Shown here: positions 20,665 through 32,204 of the stretch, one piece after another | How positions within the stretch are numbered: position 1 is the first letter of the stretch | How the letters are laid out: each line of letters opens with the position of its first letter | Notes under the pieces: generated by a model | The model's database searches: none | What the model was told of the DNA's origin: nothing | Seen by the model: only the letters and a program-made list of their open reading frames with translations | NCBI GenBank assembly: GCA_030704615.1 | Contig: CM060734.1 | Coordinates: 39,386,042 to 39,450,041, forward strand | Length of the DNA: 64,000 nt | Direction of reading: 5' to 3' | Source of the DNA: Takakia lepidozioides | Lineage: Eukaryota; Streptophyta; Takakiopsida; Takakiales; Takakiaceae | Translations under genes and position numbers: made by a program

Positions 20665-22116
20665 ATGTCGGGGGTTGTGAATTCAAGTTTTGGGGCGGGG
20701 TCGTCTGGGGGGCGGAGGAAGAGAAAACGTGCCCACGAGCGGGATAGCCAGGTCAACAAGCCAGACTACTCGGGACCGGATGCCTTGGATAGGGTGAAAG
20801 AAGTGGTAGTGGATTATTTCAAGGGTAGGGACATGATGAGGCTTGAGAGTGCTTATGTTAGGCATGGATGGGAGGGGTTTCAGATTTTTCAGCAAAATAT
20901 GGAGAGGAAAATGACAAACGTTTTGGCGGGGGTTAAGTGGACGACGGACAGGGACAAACCGAAGTTCAATAGGTGGATCAAAAGCAAGGCAAAAGACGCC
21001 ACGTGGAATTTGAGGCAGCTAATGAAGACATGGAAGGGTAGAACAACCGAGGGTCGAGTTCCCTCCGCCGAAGCTGAGTTAATGCGGTGTTGCTCGGCAA
21101 GTCAGAATTCACATCGCCGGACTAAGGTTGTCTCTTGGAAGGCGGGGTCATCGGGCAGGGGAGGCACAACTGGTCTTTATTACCTGAACTCTGGTGCGAA
21201 GGTGGTAGAGATTGGCCCTTACAAAGAAGGAGGGTATGCTAAGGTCCGTCACTGTAGGATTATTGGCGATTCTAGAATACCGGAGCGTTGGGAGCTAGAG
21301 GGAAAAAAACCCAAGTCCAAAAATTCAGAAAAGACGTTGAGACAACATAACGACGAGTGTTTGGCAGTGAAGTTCCAACATCTGGGTGTTATCTTGTATT
21401 TTGTTGTGAATGCACGTGAGGTAGAGGGTTACACTCGCTGGTAGAATGGGGGGACAATACGCAACATGATGAACCTTGACAGAAAATGGGGCAACGATTC
21501 GGACAACAGGGTGATTTTGGAACAAAGGGGAACGGAAGCAAAGTTCCAGGAATGCGATCGCTTGCTTCGTTTCCGGAAAGTGCGCAGTAAACTTCATGGG
21601 CATTGGTGTGCATCATGGATGCCGTCCACAAGAACGGTGTCCTACACAACGACTTGTCCCCCGACAACATCTTGTTGCATTTTCCAGATGGCACCGAGGA
21701 GATCAAGATTGGGGTATGTGATTGGGGCTTAGCCACCCCATTGGGCATACGCAAAGCCTCGCCGTACCAGTTTGAAAACCAAGACAAGCTAGACCGGGAA
21801 CTCGCGAAAAGATGGTGGGTGGAAAAAGATATTGCATCGGTTTTCAATGCGAATATCTCTCTCCCCCCCCCCCCCACAAGACATGACGTCGGAGGCCTTT
21901 ACCGTTGGGAAGATAGCGGTACGAATAAATGGTGAGGCTCATTATGATCAAAGTATGTTCCAGGACCAATTTACGAGAGGTTGTTGGCATTCAATGCTAC
22001 AAAAATTGTACGACAACAACAAGAACGAGAGAGTCACATTAGCCCATGTAGTACTTCGGTTCATGGGCAAGCCATTCAATTGGCTTGAGCCGAAAGACGT
22101 ATATAGGACGGAGTAG
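20665..22116 (+). pseudogene. Atypical protein-kinase-like gene, broken
   Basis: Starts MSGVVNSS with a basic tract GGRRKRKR, then an unrecognised Trp-rich region to about residue 160. A degenerate kinase N-lobe follows (VVEIGPYKEGGYAKVRH in place of the Gly loop). A TAG at 21442 sits where a hinge RW-NGGT would be read through. The frame then shifts near 21600, and the catalytic loop reads HNDLSPDNILL (Asp codon about 21651), followed by VCDWGLA in place of DFG (about 21717-21737). A C-run at 21867-21879 shifts the frame again, and the C-lobe end RFMGKPFNWLEPKDV reaches the stop at 22114. One stop and two shifts make this copy dead, unless the C-run is a sequencing error. The DLSPDN and DWG variants are unlike ordinary plant receptor kinases; I do not know the family. 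Confidence 0.65.
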
Positions 22117-22129
22117 ACCATAGTCTCGT

Positions 22130-22317
22130 AGATATGATGTCGTGCGCATACACATCGCTGTCCAACTACATCGCTGTCCAAAACCACACAACACATGTGC
22201 ACACCACATACTAGTATACCACTAGTCCACCACTAGTCCACCCACTAGTCCAACCACTAGGCTGCCACTAGTCAGTTGCTAGGCTGCCCACTATGGCAAT
22301 CACTAGTCAACCACAAT
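22130..22317 (+). repeat. ACTAGT-rich repeat A, copy 1
   Basis: About 185 bases beginning gtcgtgcgcatac, rich in ccactagtcc units, ending cactagtcaacc. A close copy lies at 22645-22810 on the other side of the candidate LTR. It could belong to the LTR itself (U3) or be a separate satellite. Confidence 0.6.
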
Positions 22318-22644
22318 AGATAAAGAAAAAGAATACAAGCACAAGCTCATGCGAGCTCACAAAGCTGAAGCATAAACTCATGCATATATAAACTCATCAC
22401 TCAAATACAAGTCAAGCCAAGTGCACCCCACGCCATGGGGAATCCACACTACGGCGCCATAGCTAGGCGCGGTGAGGCTCAACTCGATGAAGATGAGCCT
22501 TCCGCGTTTGCCGTGAAGATAACCACTCCAGGGCCTAAATCTGCCTTGACCAGTGGATTAACACTTGGGCCAATCCCAAATATCAATATGTAAAAGCTAG
22601 CTATTTTCTAGCTAGTTTCACACTAGTGGTGAAATAACTTGACA
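22318..22644 (-). repeat. Candidate 3' LTR of gypsy relic 2
   Basis: A ~327-base direct repeat of 30601-30923. Read on the minus strand it runs from tgtcaagttatttcacc to a degraded ...tttatct, close to the TG...CA form. It contains the block gaatccacactacggcgcc and an AT-rich atgcatatataaac. The two copies lie about 8 kb apart and bracket gag-pol remains on the minus strand. No polypurine tract lies directly beside it, so the boundary may be wrong. Confidence 0.5.
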
Positions 22645-22810
22645 GCTGTCGTGCGCATACATATCGCTACACAACTACATCGCTGTCCAAAACCACACAA
22701 CACATGTGCACACCACACACTAGTATACCACTAGTCCACCACTAGTCCAACCACTAGGCTGTCACTAGTCAGTCGCTAGGCTGCCCACTATGGCAGTCAC
22801 TAGTCGCCCC
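22645..22810 (+). repeat. ACTAGT-rich repeat A, copy 2
   Basis: Second copy of the repeat at 22130-22317, sharing 'gtcgtgcgcataca' through 'gctgcccactatggca'. It is followed by cgcccccctag, whose complement ctaggggggcg is the only purine run near the 3' end of gypsy relic 2. If that is the polypurine tract, repeat A is the start of the LTR. Confidence 0.55.
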
Positions 22811-23152
22811 CCTAGCTGGTGCTTAGGTCCCTCTAAGTCCAGGTAGCCACAAGATGTGATAGTGACCGTAGCCTCACTAAGTCCTCCACCACTGTCCCTA
22901 CTACACTCAAACTCGATAGATCAAGAGGCCGGGTGCAAGAGTTGCCCCATCGTTAGTCGCCGTCTTGCAACCTGTGAACTTGAACCTGGGATCTCGTGTA
23001 TTGACTCCTATGAGCTTGGCCTCCTATGTCTTGTTAGCTGCCTCTAGTCATGTCCACTACCACTATCCCAAGCAGTGTGGACACAACCAATCTCCATCCG
23101 GAACCTTCTCAAGAGGTGGTGTCAAACATCCCATGTGCCAACCTCTTGAGCA

Positions 23153-24624
23153 TCAATCACACACCAGCATGGTGGCTGCCCCTTTGGCAGCCTCAAAGAG
23201 CATGCACCTCAAACCTACAGGCACCACTGCCAAGTTTGGGTCGACTCTGCCATCGACATTGGGAAGGTGACATGGCGCATAACTACGCACATGGTCCTTC
23301 CAAGTCATGCCATCCCGACCTTCCAAGATCAGGACCCCTGAGGGCAACACCTCTCGAACCCTCAGAATAACACGCCCTGCAGTGACATCTAGGGTCGTAG
23401 GAGCAGTCTGCTGCAAATAAACATAGTCACCAGGGCTAAACCTCCAAATCCTAGGACGATATCATCCACCACGTATAGTGGCATACCTCAACGTATCACG
23501 GTGTTGTGCAATGGCAAGGTTCTCAAACGCCATGGGCATGACTTTCTTGAACAACTCTGCACGCTGATCATATGCACGTACCCACACGTCCGAATCATCA
23601 AGGTTAAGGACTTGAGCAGTGTCCCTATGAATGGCTGCAAGCAAATCCGGCCCTCGGCCAACGAGAAGGAAATATGGTGAGAAGGAGGCAAGTGATGCTT
23701 GTTTGCTAAACCTGTAGCCCATGGCTAACCAAGGAACCTGAAGATCCCAATCTCCTAGGTGTCCCTTCTGCAAGCCATACTTGTGCAAACCCCTCTTCAT
23801 TGTCTAAACAACTCTCTCTGCCAAGCCATCGGCCTCAGGATGATCCCGAGAAGTGGTGCGGTGGTCTATCAAGGCTCTATCACACAAAGCCTGAAATTCC
23901 CCCAAGAACTCTCTCCCTTGGTCCGTGAGTACCTTAGCTGGAGCACCGAATCGGCTAAGCACACGATCCAAGAATGCATACGCAGCCCCCTCACTAGCCT
24001 TGTCAGGCAATGGAACCAACTCAATCCACTTGGAGAAGTGCTCCACCATCACCAACACATATCTGTGGTGACGCATAGTCAGTGGCAACGGTCCTGCGAA
24101 GTCAAGACTCCACCTGTAGCCCAATCCCATGATTGGTAAAGGATGCAACTGTGAGTGCATCGCACTCCAAAATGCCCCAACTCCTCATGGGCATGCCGCA
24201 CTAACCGTGCACGCTGTGTGGGGTAAGGCACAATCCTCACCCGACCATCCTCCCATATTCGGAGCAGGTGTATCCCCTCCCACTTGAACCTCTTGGCTCG
24301 TTGCAGGATCCGATCCCTCTCCCTGGCAGTCACAGTGGCTGTCGTGTCTCCCGTGCGGAGGTAGTCCAACACAGCTGAATCCTCATGTATATCTCTGGCA
24401 CCACCTGGCTCATCACTAGCCTCAGGGTCCTTAAACACTCTGTCTACAGTCATCCCTGTTGTAGGTCCAACCTGACCTCCCGATGCCAAGATACACAAAA
24501 AGGCAGATGCATGCCATCCCGGCACCATCTCCTCATCCGTCTCACCATGCCACCGAGCTCCAGTGTCATCCTGCTGGCTCGTGCATGGATTGCGACTCAA
24601 TCCATCCGCATCCCGATTGACCAA
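23153..24624 (-). pseudogene. Integrase region of gypsy relic 2
   Basis: Three broken frames. The HHCC finger start is HAHEELGHFGVRCT. The catalytic core carries SLDFAGPLPL (first Asp), VLTDQGREFLGEF (second Asp) and the third-acid region HPEADGLAERVV. The following frame continues with GRGPDLL. A degenerate C-terminal piece runs to 23153. Stops and shifts near 24150, 23800 and 23460. Confidence 0.75.
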
Positions 24625-24812
24625 ACCCGGTCGATACTCCTAGAGTAGGAGTGCCCACCGTGCGAGCTTCCCCGTAAGCTTGTCAGACTCCATCAACCAC
24701 TTGAGTGGCTGGTGATCCGTGACAATGGTGATCCGTGACAAGGGTGAAGAGATTGTCGTATAGATAGCACCTGAAGTGTGCCACGACCCACACTACAGCT
24801 AAACACTCTCCC

Positions 24813-25745
24813 TCATGAGCTATACTTAGCCTCTGCAGCGTTGTTCGAGCGGCTAACATAAGCCACTACGAACTCTCTTCCATCATCATCCACCTGTGTG
24901 AGCACCGCTCCAAGCCCCAGCATGCTCCAATCCGTATGCAGCTGAAAGGGACGCCCCCTGATAGGTCGTCTCAGGATAGGCGCCGAAGTCAACCTCGCCT
25001 TGAGCTCTTGAAAATCTCGTTCCTGCTCATCTTCCACTGCCACTCTGCCTGTCCACCTTGGTCAGCTTGGTTAGAGCCTTTGCAATGGCAAATCCCTTGA
25101 CAAACCGTCTATAATAGTTTGCCAACCCAATGGAAGCTCGAACTCGGCTCACATCCGTGGGGCGTGGAATTTGTGCAATGGCCTCTACCTTAGTCTGTTG
25201 TACCCCCAATCCTCCAGGATATATCATGTGACCCAGATACTCAATCTGGTTGTGGAAAAACTTGCACTTCCCCAGATGCAACTTCAATCCGTGCGCTCTC
25301 CAGCGCTCAAACACCACCTGAAGGTGTCTCTCATGCTCTTCCACCGTAGCACTAAAGATGATGATGTCACCTATGTAGCACCGAGCAAAGTCCACCCCTG
25401 CTAGAATCCTATCCATGACTCTCTGAAACTCTGCAGGAGCGTTCTTAAGCCCAAATGGTAAGAACCGCCACTGATATAGGCAATCATTGCCGTGCTCATT
25501 GATCCCCCAGAATGTCGTCTTCTGCTTGTCCGCCTCCCCTTGATCGGCAACTAGTGATATCCGGATCGTAAATCCAAAGTGCTAAAGACCTTAACATGCC
25601 CGATGGCATCAAAGATCTCCTCTGGTGTTGACATGACATACTTATCGGACTTGGTCTAACGATTTACAGGCCAGTAATCACCACACATACGTCTCTCCGT
25701 CCAATTGCCATAGACATCTTTCTTGGCTGGCATCACCATGACAAC
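24813..25745 (-). pseudogene. Reverse transcriptase and RNase H of gypsy relic 2
   Basis: The RT fingers region reads RRMCGDYWPVNR (degenerate MCxDYRxLN) followed by a stop. The palm catalytic box is CYIGDIIIFS, in which the YxDD pair has become GD, an inactivating change. Connection domain ASIGLANYYRRFVKGF. RNase H is marked by FQLHTDWSMLGLGAVLTQ, in which the usual D-A-S is D-W-S. Confidence 0.75.
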
Positions 25746-26434
25746 TCCAGCTGTCACCATGGCGCGCTCAATGGCTGGCCTAGCTGGCAGCTCCATCAAC
25801 CTGGCAGCTGCAAATTGTCATGGTGCCGCTGTGGCAGTCTTGACCCTCCAATCGAATCCGAGGATCACTCCGCACTACACCTCCCACTATCTCCGTAGAA
25901 GATGAAGTAACCTCCCCACTCTCACAAAGTATAGCTGCCAGCCTAAACACCTCAGCTGGTCTTACCCCCGGCGTCGCAATCATGGTAGCCGAGAACAATG
26001 GAGCCTGGCACACAGATGTGGCCAATTCCAGCAGCACACTAGCTGTCGTAGCCTTGGCAACACTAGGTAGTGGTACTACCCATGTAGCTCTCCCCAATGG
26101 CATAGTAACCTCCGCCTCGGTAATAGTCGGGCGAGAACTAGGTGCCATGGATGGCGTCGACACTGTCTCCGCCAATGTGAATGACTGAGGAAGCCTAGCC
26201 TGACGGCTTGCCTCCCCACACTGTGGATCTAACTCCACCTCTGCACCTCGTGCTCAGGAACTCGTACTACTCCTCAAGTCACAGCTGCAGCAGACTCCAC
26301 CTGCACTAGTGGTAGTGCTGATCCGCACATGAATCCCATGCCTCCCATATCTCCCCCCTCAGGAGCAAGAGGTGGACCATCCGGCCTTGGAGCCAGTACC
26401 ACCTGAGCTGTAGCCATGGCAGCGAGCCTCTGTT

Positions 26435-27844
26435 CTAGCTGCTGAAAGCGGTTGCCATGCCTTGGTCAACACCCTGACCTCCGCGTCCTTGGCCATGTTG
26501 AGCTTGCCTTGGCCTGCACTCGTCCTCTCTGGGCTGCTCCACTTGCCCCCCCGCCACCATTGTTCCCTTGGAACTGGCCTGGGCGCAACTCAGGATGCAA
26601 ACCATAACACTAGACCTCTCCATGCCCGTGCTTGCCACAATACCCACACTGCAACTGTGCAGGCTGTGCATGTGCCGGCCCTTTGCCTCCTTCTGGGCAA
26701 TCCTTCTTGACATGGGGTCCTCCACATGTTCAACACACCACCTCAGCCCGTTGTTGGCCTGCAAATGAAGGAAGAGACCCCTGCATCTGAGGTCCTCTCT
26801 ATCCTTCCCTGAGCTTCACCTGAGCCCCCTTGTTGCCTTGAGCATGTTGAGGTAGTGGTTGGCTAGGAGCACCACTACCCCGTGGTGTCTCCTTAGCAAA
26901 TCCCACCATGACCACTCGTTCCTCCACCATGTTGAGCTCTATCCGCTCTGCCAGCAAAAACACATTTAATAAGGTGGGTTGGGCCGCTTATAGGAGAGTT
27001 GCATCCTGCACCCTTCTCCTCAGCTCCTTGTCCAATATCCCATACCAGAATTGGACTGCCTGAGCTTCCGTAACCTCTTGGGTTACATTTATCAAGCGTC
27101 TCATGCGAGTGAAAGCCTCCCTCAAGTTCTCAGTCGGCTTCCGTCGAAACTCTTGCAAGCTCCGCAACTTCTCTGTCCTCACCCCTTGGTAATTCCCTCT
27201 CAACTCTTCAAAGAACTCCACAACAGGGTTGAAGGCAAGCACGGGTACTGGTGCTGGTGCGGTAGTGGCTTGGGTGGACGTCGTAGCTACGGTACCACCA
27301 GTCCCACTAGTCCCACTGCTGCTTGCTGAAGCTGTCGGTGCAGCGGCAGGTGTAGCCACTGCCCTCATGACTCTAGTGCCCCTAGTGATGGAGACATAGT
27401 CGGGTACCAGTACATCCTCCACTCCTTGATCTCAATCTCATGCCCCCGCCTGAACTCATGGTAATCCATAGGCGGCCCCTCAAGGTGTTGAAACAGCCCC
27501 TTCAATGCCATGAAAGGCGTAAATAGTCGTGGATTGCGCATTTGCTGCAAATCACACCAACTATCAAACTCTTGGATAAAATCATCCAACTCAATGGTAC
27601 CCACCGCCCCAGAGTACCTTCGTGGCCCCTTGGTAGCTCCATACATCTCCTCTATTGTGTCCCGCAACAATGGCAAGGAAACAACTTGCACCGCCGGTGT
27701 GAGTCCTCCTGATTCACAATCCGAATCAGAACCTTCCGTAGAAGACACAGGAGGTGAAGGTGGCCTAAACCGCACACCTCGTCTCGTGTACCCACTAGTA
27801 TCGCTAGTGCTCGAACCGGCACTGTCCCCAGCAACTAGTGGCAC
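26435..27844 (-). pseudogene. gag and double zinc knuckle of gypsy relic 2
   Basis: The frame from 27844 contains IELDDFIQEFDSWCDLQQ and LKGLFQHLEGPPMD. A second frame (27422-26988) has the gag motif FFEELRGNYQGVRTEKLRSL, then LREAFTRMRRL and VQFWYGILDKELRRRV. Near 26720-26620 two knuckles can be read, CGGPHVKKDC and CGYCGKHGHGEV, the second ended by a stop. The first has lost spacing typical of CCHC. The protease region between 26430 and 25750 is unreadable in one frame. Confidence 0.7.
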
Positions 27845-27849
27845 CTCCG

Positions 27850-28500
27850 TGTTGACAAACTGTCACTCAACCGGTCATGAACATGTCCCTAACCCCCTCT
27901 CCACAAGGTAACCGGGTAAAGAACCTGATGCGGTTTATGGTTTGGAATACTAGGTTCATAATATAGCCTACACCTGCACCTACATCCACCACAAGCACTC
28001 CAATGGTTGGTTGGTCATCACCTCCAACCTCACCACAGGAGAAACAATGATGGTTTGACTGGTCATCACCCCAGCCTTACCATCGACAGCATGCTCTAGG
28101 ACTGGCCGGTAATCAAATCCGGACCAATCACCCATAAAAAACAAGCGCCCACACAAAACTAACATGACGCACAGTCAAGCTTGCAGGTATGGAGGGGATC
28201 CAAACACAAGAAATCAGAACGACAACTCCCCCACACCAAAACAACTCCATGGTGTTGCTCTGCAAGGACACCCCAGCCCAAATCCGGACTGATTCTTGCC
28301 TCCACCTACGGAAAGGTCTTGGCCTAATGAGAGGGTGGAAAACTACGAGGAAGAGAAGCTAAAACAATGCATAACCCCAGCATGCCCTCATCCCAACACT
28401 CTTTTTTCTCATCTCTTCCCTCACTTGCATGACCATGGGAATATCATGAAGATACTCCTCAAACCGCCCTCCATGAGCTTCAAAATTCGGCCTTCAAGAC
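27850..28500. other. Leader region of gypsy relic 2
   Basis: No coding region recognised. By position it is the untranslated leader upstream of gag. A tRNA primer-binding site was sought and not found. Confidence 0.3.
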
Positions 28501-28503
28501 CAC

Positions 28504-29060
28504 ATGCCAGTCCTTAGGCAGTCCATCAGTGCCTCCATGAGTCAGCACAGGCCGTCCACAGGTCAACACGGGCCACCACAGACCAACACAGGCCCATACA
28601 GATCGCTGGTCACAGCCGTCACTGCCCCACACAGGCCACAGCCTGGCACAGCCCGTCACAGCCCCAAAAGCCACATGTTACAGCCTGTCACAGCCCTATA
28701 CAGGTCACAGGGTCACAGCCCCACAAGCCACAGCCTATCACAGCCCATCACAGCCCTAAAGGCCACATGTCACAGCCTGTCACAGCCCATCACAACCCCA
28801 AAGGCCACAGCCCGTCACAACCCATCACAGCCCTACACAGGTCACAGGGGTCATAGCCCCAAAGGCCACAGCCTGTCACAGCCCTACACAGGTCACAGGG
28901 GTCACAGCCGCAAAAGCCACAGCCTGTCACAGCCCCTCACAGCCCATCACAACCTGTCACAGCCCGTCACAGCCCCACAGGCCACCTATCACAGCCCATC
29001 ACAGCCCTACACAGGTCACAGGATCACGGCCCTACATGCCACAGCCTGTCACAGCCCCAT
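28504..29060 (+). repeat. cacagcc minisatellite
   Basis: Dense irregular tandem repeat of cacagccc-gtcacagccc-catcacagccctacacaggtcacagg. One frame stays open for 212 codons purely because the unit lacks stops (repeating LSQP and YTGHRGHS); I do not call it a gene. Confidence 0.85.
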
Positions 29061-29539
29061 CCATGGCCGCTCATGGCAGTTTAGCCATTTCTCCAATGGG
29101 TTTAGCCACGCCAAGCTAGGGTTTGTGTCTCTTGGACTCTAGGCTTCTTTGCACCGAGCTATGGCGGCTGTGAAGAAATCAGCAAGGTATTCTTGCTCTT
29201 TCGGCTCCCACACACCACCAATAGTAGCCCTAAGCCATGAGGAAGATGGTTGCCACAAACCAAGCCTTCTTTCTCACTTAGACTCCCCAAACACGCCACT
29301 AAACTCAATGGCAAACAACCAAGCCTTGCTGGTTTCCAGCCCTTGTGAACACTCATTCAAGCATTTTCCTTGGCCATAACATCTGTCTTAGAGCCTATTC
29401 CAGCCCCCTACACCTGCCACTTCAAGAGCCATGCTCTATCTAGGCTTGAGGTTGAAACCCCACCTCACATATGCCCTACAAGTGCTTTTCTTTCACCCAA
29501 GTGGGAACCAGCCCTAGCCCTTCCATTCTAGCTCTCTAA

Positions 29540-29920
29540 AGCTTGAAAACAGAAGCCCAATGGACTGAAGGCATGCTCCACACACCCCACTCTCACCACA
29601 AGAGAATCAGCCCTTTTGCTTCCTTTCTTGCACCCACCAACCTGAAAATACAAGCTTCAGCGGGCTGGAAGCATGCTCCACACATGCCCTACAGGGAAAC
29701 CAGCCCCTTCCTTCCTTTCTTGCACTCCCAAACCTGAAAGTACAAGCCTTCAACGGGCTGAAAGCATGCTCCACACATGCGTTTCCCTCACATAAGAGAA
29801 GTCAGCCCTTCCATCTTCCTTGCTTGCCCTCCAAGCTTGCAGATGGAAGCTTCAATGGGCTGCATGCATGCTCCACACATGCATCATCTTCACACAAGAG
29901 GTAATATCAGCCCCCTATCT
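29540..29920 (+). repeat. ~100-115-bp tandem repeat around gcatgctccacacatgc
   Basis: Four units, each with a 'caagcttcaacgggctg' variant followed by 'aagcatgctccacacatg' (near 29570, 29665, 29763 and 29865). Non-coding, diverged between units. Confidence 0.65.
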
Positions 29921-30600
29921 TGGCTCTTTGGCTCCTTGATGCTCTTTAAGACAAGACTAAGCACTCCACAGCCCTTGCCGAGCTCCTGAAACCCTAAGGC
30001 TTACATTTCCAGCCACAAGACACTCCTCTTGTGGTGCAAGAGCTCTTCTTCCAAGCTCTGAAACCGTAGGTGCAGATTCCATGGCCTTACCGCACCTCTT
30101 AGCTCTTGTTCCAGCCCTGCTCTTGCCATGACAAGAGCCCTCTCAATGCTAAAGCTCGAGATTGAAACCCAATCTCAACATACTCCACAAAGTGCACTGA
30201 TTTGCCCCAAGCTAAATCAGCCCTTTCGCTTGGTCTTGCAATCCTTCACACAATGAAAGCTCGCATTCCCAAGTCCAGTTCTCAGCTTTGCCACCAAAGC
30301 CACTCTAACCTGCTCTTGACTGGTCCTCTTCCCAATCGGGCTTGCTCATGCATGTACACAATCTGAAACCATCAAGGTGCTCTGGAATTACCTGCAGCAT
30401 GGTGCTTTCATCTCTGAAGCTAAAGATCGAATGCCAAGGTCTACTACCTCGTAACCCACATCGCCTCCGCTTCTAACAACCAAGGGCTCCACGGTGCTCC
30501 TTGCATAACAACCTAGTTTCTCTCATCCTCAAGTAAAAACCACAAGTGCTACAACTAACTCGTATCTGGCACTTACATATACTAGCTCATCTTTCTCGAG

Positions 30601-30923
30601 TGATAAAGAAGAAGAATACAAGCACAAGCTCATGCGAGCTCACAAAGCTGAAGCATAAACTCATGCATATATAAACTCATCACTCAAATACAAGTCAAGC
30701 CATGTGCACCTCACACCATGGGGAATCCACACTACGGCGCCATAGCTAGGCGCGGTGAGGCTCAACTCGAGAAAGATGAGCCTCCCGCGCTTGCCGTGAA
30801 GATAACCACTCCAGGGCCTCTGTCTTGACCCCTGGATTGACACTTGGACCAATCCCAAATGTCAATATATAAAAGCTAGCTATTTCCTAGCTAGTTTCGC
30901 ACTAGTGGTGAAATAACTTGACA
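30601..30923 (-). repeat. Candidate 5' LTR of gypsy relic 2
   Basis: Right-hand copy of the ~325-base direct repeat. On the plus strand it runs exactly from tgataaagaa to aacttgaca, giving TG...CA ends. The 15 bases just left of it (30586-30600, ctcatctttctcgag) are the exact reverse complement of 30766-30780 inside the repeat. No primer-binding site is seen where one is expected, which weakens the LTR call. Confidence 0.5.
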
Positions 30924-30984
30924 ATGAGATTTCTAGCGGTACAATGGTTCTTTTATGAACACATAACTCAATTTTGATCGTGCA

Positions 30985-31490
30985 TGTAATAAATAAAGTC
31001 CCATTGTAAATACTACATTGCATATGCTCGACCCTGACACCATCGCAACATAAATGGTTTGTATTGGCTCACTGTTTATATTTGTAATGTTCCAAGGTTT
31101 CGGATAGGGTTATGAGAAAACGATGTATTAGTTCCGTAGGAGTTAGACAATAAATCTTTCACACTGTACACACATGGTAGAGGCATGGATCTAGGTGCAC
31201 ATGCGACCTCCGTTTGATACTAGGTCTCTACTTAAACGTGCGGAGGTCGCATGTACACCTATTACTTTTTTATCCATGTCACTCATGGTAGTGTCGCACA
31301 GTTGAATGAGATATGGAACGTTTGTTGTCTAACTCCTATGGATCCAATATATTATTTTCTCAGTACCCTGTCAGAAACATTGAAATATTTGCAGTTACAA
31401 ACAGTGCCACATACACGGCCGGGTTGAAATGACATTTATGAGGTTCGAGCGTATGCAATTTATTATTTACAACGGAATTTTATTTACTCG
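30985..31490. repeat. Long inverted repeat IR1 (arms ~230 bp)
   Basis: The left arm (about 30985-31212) and right arm (about 31241-31490) are reverse complements with scattered mismatches. The innermost 20 bases (aggtgcacatgcgacctccg / cggaggtcgcatgtacacct) are nearly perfect, around a loop of about 28 bases. Further matching blocks are taggagttagacaa, actgttt..a and aaattgcatacgctcga. It would transcribe into one long hairpin. No coding frame spans it. Confidence 0.8.
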
Positions 31491-31539
31491 GGGGACCGGT
31501 ACTGCTGTTGGAGCGCAACTGATGGTGCGAGTTCTCTAT

Positions 31540-31945
31540 TGATTGGAGCTGTCACAACCAATGTCAACAATTATATTTACGGTAAGGTGTTTCATGCTAT
31601 TGTTGTTCCTCTAGCTGAATTCTGTAGTACTCTTTTTGCTATTCCCATGTCAACGTCCTCTGAAACTGTCATGTTCAAACGGACGTATCAGCCACCCAGG
31701 CCAGCTTGCAGGCTGCAGCGATGGCCCACCATAAATTGAATGAATTGGAGATTTTGTGCGAAGTTCCTGGTTTCATGTCCGTGGTGGCTGATACGGAATT
31801 CGGAATATGGCAGTCGCAGTGGACCTGATGTTGTTGGCATGGGAGTAGCAAAACGATTCCTAAATAATTCAGCTACATGAACATCGGTAGTATGAAACAC
31901 CTTGCAGTACATATGATTTTTGAGATTGTTTGCACGGATTATTTG
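31540..31945. repeat. Long inverted repeat IR2 (arms ~155 bp)
   Basis: Left arm about 31540-31698, right arm about 31783-31945. Paired landmarks are aaggtgtttcat, tagctgaatt, tttgct(a/t)(c/t)tcccatg and gtatcagccacc. Both arms can be read, each outward-in, as related peptides (GKVFHAIVVPLAEF and CKVFHTTDVHVAEL), so the arms may derive from a short duplicated coding or pseudo-coding unit. Confidence 0.7.
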
Positions 31946-31974
31946 TGTTTGTACTTTCAAGTGACGAACATTTC

Positions 31975-32105
31975 CGCCATGGTGCGGAAGACGTGCATTG
32001 GCCACATTAAACGGTTGATGTATATCACATCGCATTTGTGAAAATGTATCACATGAACCGTTCCATGTGGCCTACGGGAGTCTTCGATGGGTACGAGATC
32101 AATGT
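31975..32105. repeat. Inverted repeat IR3
   Basis: Arms about 31975-32038 and 32041-32105 pair through 'aaatg...atcacatgaaccgtt' and 'atgtggcc....gtcttcg'. It sits directly between IR2 and IR4. Downstream, 32187-32245 repeats in plus orientation the caaggt.tttcat...gatgttca block of IR2. Confidence 0.55.
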
Positions 32106-32204
32106 GGCCTACAAGATCTGCTTCCACCAACAAACATGTGATCATTTCAGAAGCGCTAAAACTTTGAAGCGACGATGGGCAAGGTTCTTCATCCAGATGT
32201 TCAA

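Larger units (their letters stand above)
22318..30923 (-). mobile_element. Ty3/gypsy relic 2, minus strand
   Basis: Between two ~325-base direct repeats lie, in minus-strand order, a gag (27844-26988), tandem zinc knuckles (about 26720-26620), RT (about 25745-25027), RNase H (about 25020-24813) and integrase (24624-23462). Every domain is frameshifted or interrupted. It differs from the chromodomain elements: the integrase C-terminal part (DVTAGRVILRVREVL region, to 23153) has no chromodomain that I can see. About 2.7 kb of repeat-rich non-coding DNA lies between gag and the right-hand repeat. Confidence 0.7.

Noticed and set aside
28504-29142. 212-codon open frame
   Set aside because: It is the open frame of the cacagcc minisatellite; repetitive LSQP/YTGHRG sequence, no start context, no domain.
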